Shown piece after piece: positions 62,643-64,000 of a DNA stretch of 64,000 nucleotides (position 1 is its first letter; each line of letters opens with the position of its first letter). The notes below the pieces were generated by a model. That model was not told the origin of the DNA, did not search any database, and saw only the letters and a list, made by a program, of their open reading frames with translations. A program made the position numbers and the translations under genes. Source of the DNA: Gnetum montanum (lineage: Eukaryota; Streptophyta; Gnetopsida; Gnetales; Gnetaceae); NCBI GenBank assembly GCA_015680685.1, contig MNCI01022757.1:508300-572299 (forward strand), given 5' to 3'.

Positions 62643-63211
62643 TACCATCACAACATGTCTGAAACAACGTTAAACTACAACTCATCCTAAATGACGTTAA
62701 ACTAGAATAAAAAACAGACCAAAAACATTACACTACACCCCCTGTCCGGAAAGACGTTAAACTATCATGTCCGCAATGACATAAAACTAGCCACGATCAG
62801 AAATGGTTGGTCAACCGAGAAACCTACCCACGTTATCCGAATTCTTACTTGTTTACAATGGGGCTCGAAATGGCCTTAAACTATGCATGGGGGCCCGAAA
62901 TGGGCTTAAACTACGCATGGTGGCCCGCAATGGCCTTAAACTAGATCACACTTGTACTTCGTTTTCCTCTTTCGTTTATCATTTACAATTACATTCGCAC
63001 ATTACACTTAGAACAAATGAAAAATAAAACCAAAATATTTTACATTGCTGTGTCGCGTGTGCAATCAAGCTCAAAATCAATAAAAAAGTTTTTATACCTG
63101 CAATGCTGTACAATTATAAGTGTCAATTGTTTCCGTTTATCTCAAAATTTTCAAGTTACAATTTCCGTATCAATTTGAGTCAGCATAGTTCCAAAGGCAA
63201 AACTAAAAAAA
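62643..63211. repeat. A2 mini-hairpin array between convergent genes
   Basis: Units of both types occur on the plus strand: GGCCCGAAATGGCCTTAAACTA forms (about 62862-62945) and GTCC..GACGTTAAACTA forms (about 62675-62795). They occupy the same convergent spacer as in A1 and A3. From 62950 to 63211 nothing but AT-rich sequence is seen. Confidence 0.78.
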
Positions 63212-64000
63212 CTAAGCATCTGGGATGGGAGGATCGTCCCCTTTAGATCCACCAGCATCAGGGGCCCCTGCTCCACTGAGGCCAGCTTCTTGGGCATCAT
63301 CATCGCCTTCATCCTGAAAATACAAAATGAGACAACCAATATTAGAACAAGAGAGTGTCAAAATTTTAAACATTCTTTAGCAAATCAATGACAAAACACT
63401 TACCATAGGAGATCTCCCCAAACCAAACTCCAATCGACGAAGGATTTCCTCCTCCAAAACACTGGCCCAATCTGTCTCACCAAGGCCTAGGTCGACATCT
63501 GCCAAGGCCATTCCCTTGTCAACAGTCGACCAAATAGGACGTTTCAGAGGAAATTCACCCACAGTAACTTCCCCAGAAGCAGTGGTAATAACCCTCTTAG
63601 GAGATTCCATCTCCACTATGGTGTTCTCCGCAAAAGTATCGAACACAGAACGTAAGCCCAAACCCTCTATGAACATCTCAAGTTGCCGTTTCTCTATAGA
63701 AACTTCTTGCAATGATTTCTTATAGTGGTGCTTATGATTCTTCTAATCTTGGCCCCACTTACGCACCTTGGAGGCAAATGCCTTCCAATCCTGGCACTTC
63801 AGATTCAATAGGTCTATCTGGGCTTTACGTTCCGCGAACCTTCGAGTTAGTGACGCATGGCGATTTAACAAGTTCCAATATCTATTGTACGTAATCTTGG
63901 ACGTTCGCCAAGAACTATCACCTGCTAATCGGGCCAAAGCGAATTCATAACGAGCTTTGAGGTTGTCGCGTTCGACTGATAACTCGGAGACTTCTTTCTC
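63212..64000 (-). pseudogene. A2 copy of the antisense LFGVPTDG/coiled-coil gene, 3' exons only
   Basis: The last exon is 63212-63313 (102 nt, same length as in A1) and reads DEGDDDAQEAGLSGAGAPD..DDPPIPDA*. The preceding exon runs from 63404 (donor GTAAGT after RSPM) to the window edge, coding YWNLLNRHASLTRRFAERKAQIDLLNLKCQDWKAF, then IEKRQLEMFIEGLGLRSVFD and WASVLEEEILRRLEF. Intron position and phase equal those in A1. One TAG (about 63743) interrupts where A1 has Glu. The rest of the gene lies to the right. Confidence 0.82.

Overview
The window is eukaryotic and reads as nuclear DNA of a large-genome land plant. The evidence is a single intron-rich host gene with a plastid-type N-terminus, buried in nested LTR retrotransposons, LINE remnants and tRNA-type SINEs. 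The 11-kb intron and the density of decayed elements suit a gymnosperm or fern, but the species cannot be fixed from sequence alone.

Host gene: 28005-43339 (minus) is histidinol dehydrogenase, the last enzyme of histidine synthesis. I resolved 14 GT-AG exons that sum to an uninterrupted 476-codon frame with all zinc and catalytic residues. Intron 10 is 11.2 kb and holds an antisense LINE, an LTR-like insertion and a SINE.

Family A elements: three copies of one retroelement type make up most of the flanks. A1 (1-14949, minus) has inserted into the gag of A3 (14950-26697, plus). A2 (56554-64000, plus) runs off the right edge. Each has LTRs starting TGAAACAC and ending near TACA, a TGGCGCTAG primer-binding site, and a gag-protease ORF that stops right after the protease with no reverse transcriptase. 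Facing the gag on the opposite strand is a multi-exon gene for a protein of about 1,074 residues with a 'LFGVPTDG' core and long coiled coils. Its exon boundaries and phases agree between A1 and A3, and its last exons agree between A1 and A2. A short array of mini-hairpins followed by TTAAACT lies between the two convergent genes in all three copies. Every copy of the antisense gene carries stops or disruptions in what can be seen, but its frame and splice sites have clearly been maintained over long divergence. This pol-less element with a spliced antisense gene is the main candidate for a new system.

Family B elements: Athila-like, with LTRs starting TGATGA and ending TCATCA, a tRNA-Asp-type primer site, upstream GCGATATCGC palindromes and a TATAAAT box. 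They occur as a solo LTR inside the A3 antisense gene (20611-21417), a gag end plus LTR (about 44150-45540), a minus-strand element with a long coiled-coil ORF before its 3' LTR (45541-50390) that is itself split by a solo LTR (48771-49720), an LTR plus gag (52487-55862), and an inverted LTR (55863-56553) broken by A2.

Order of events inferred from nesting: A3 is older than A1 and than the solo LTR inside it; B5 is older than the inverted LTR, which is older than A2. Most internal stops are TAG or TGA explicable by C-to-T or G-to-A change, as expected for methylated, silenced repeats.
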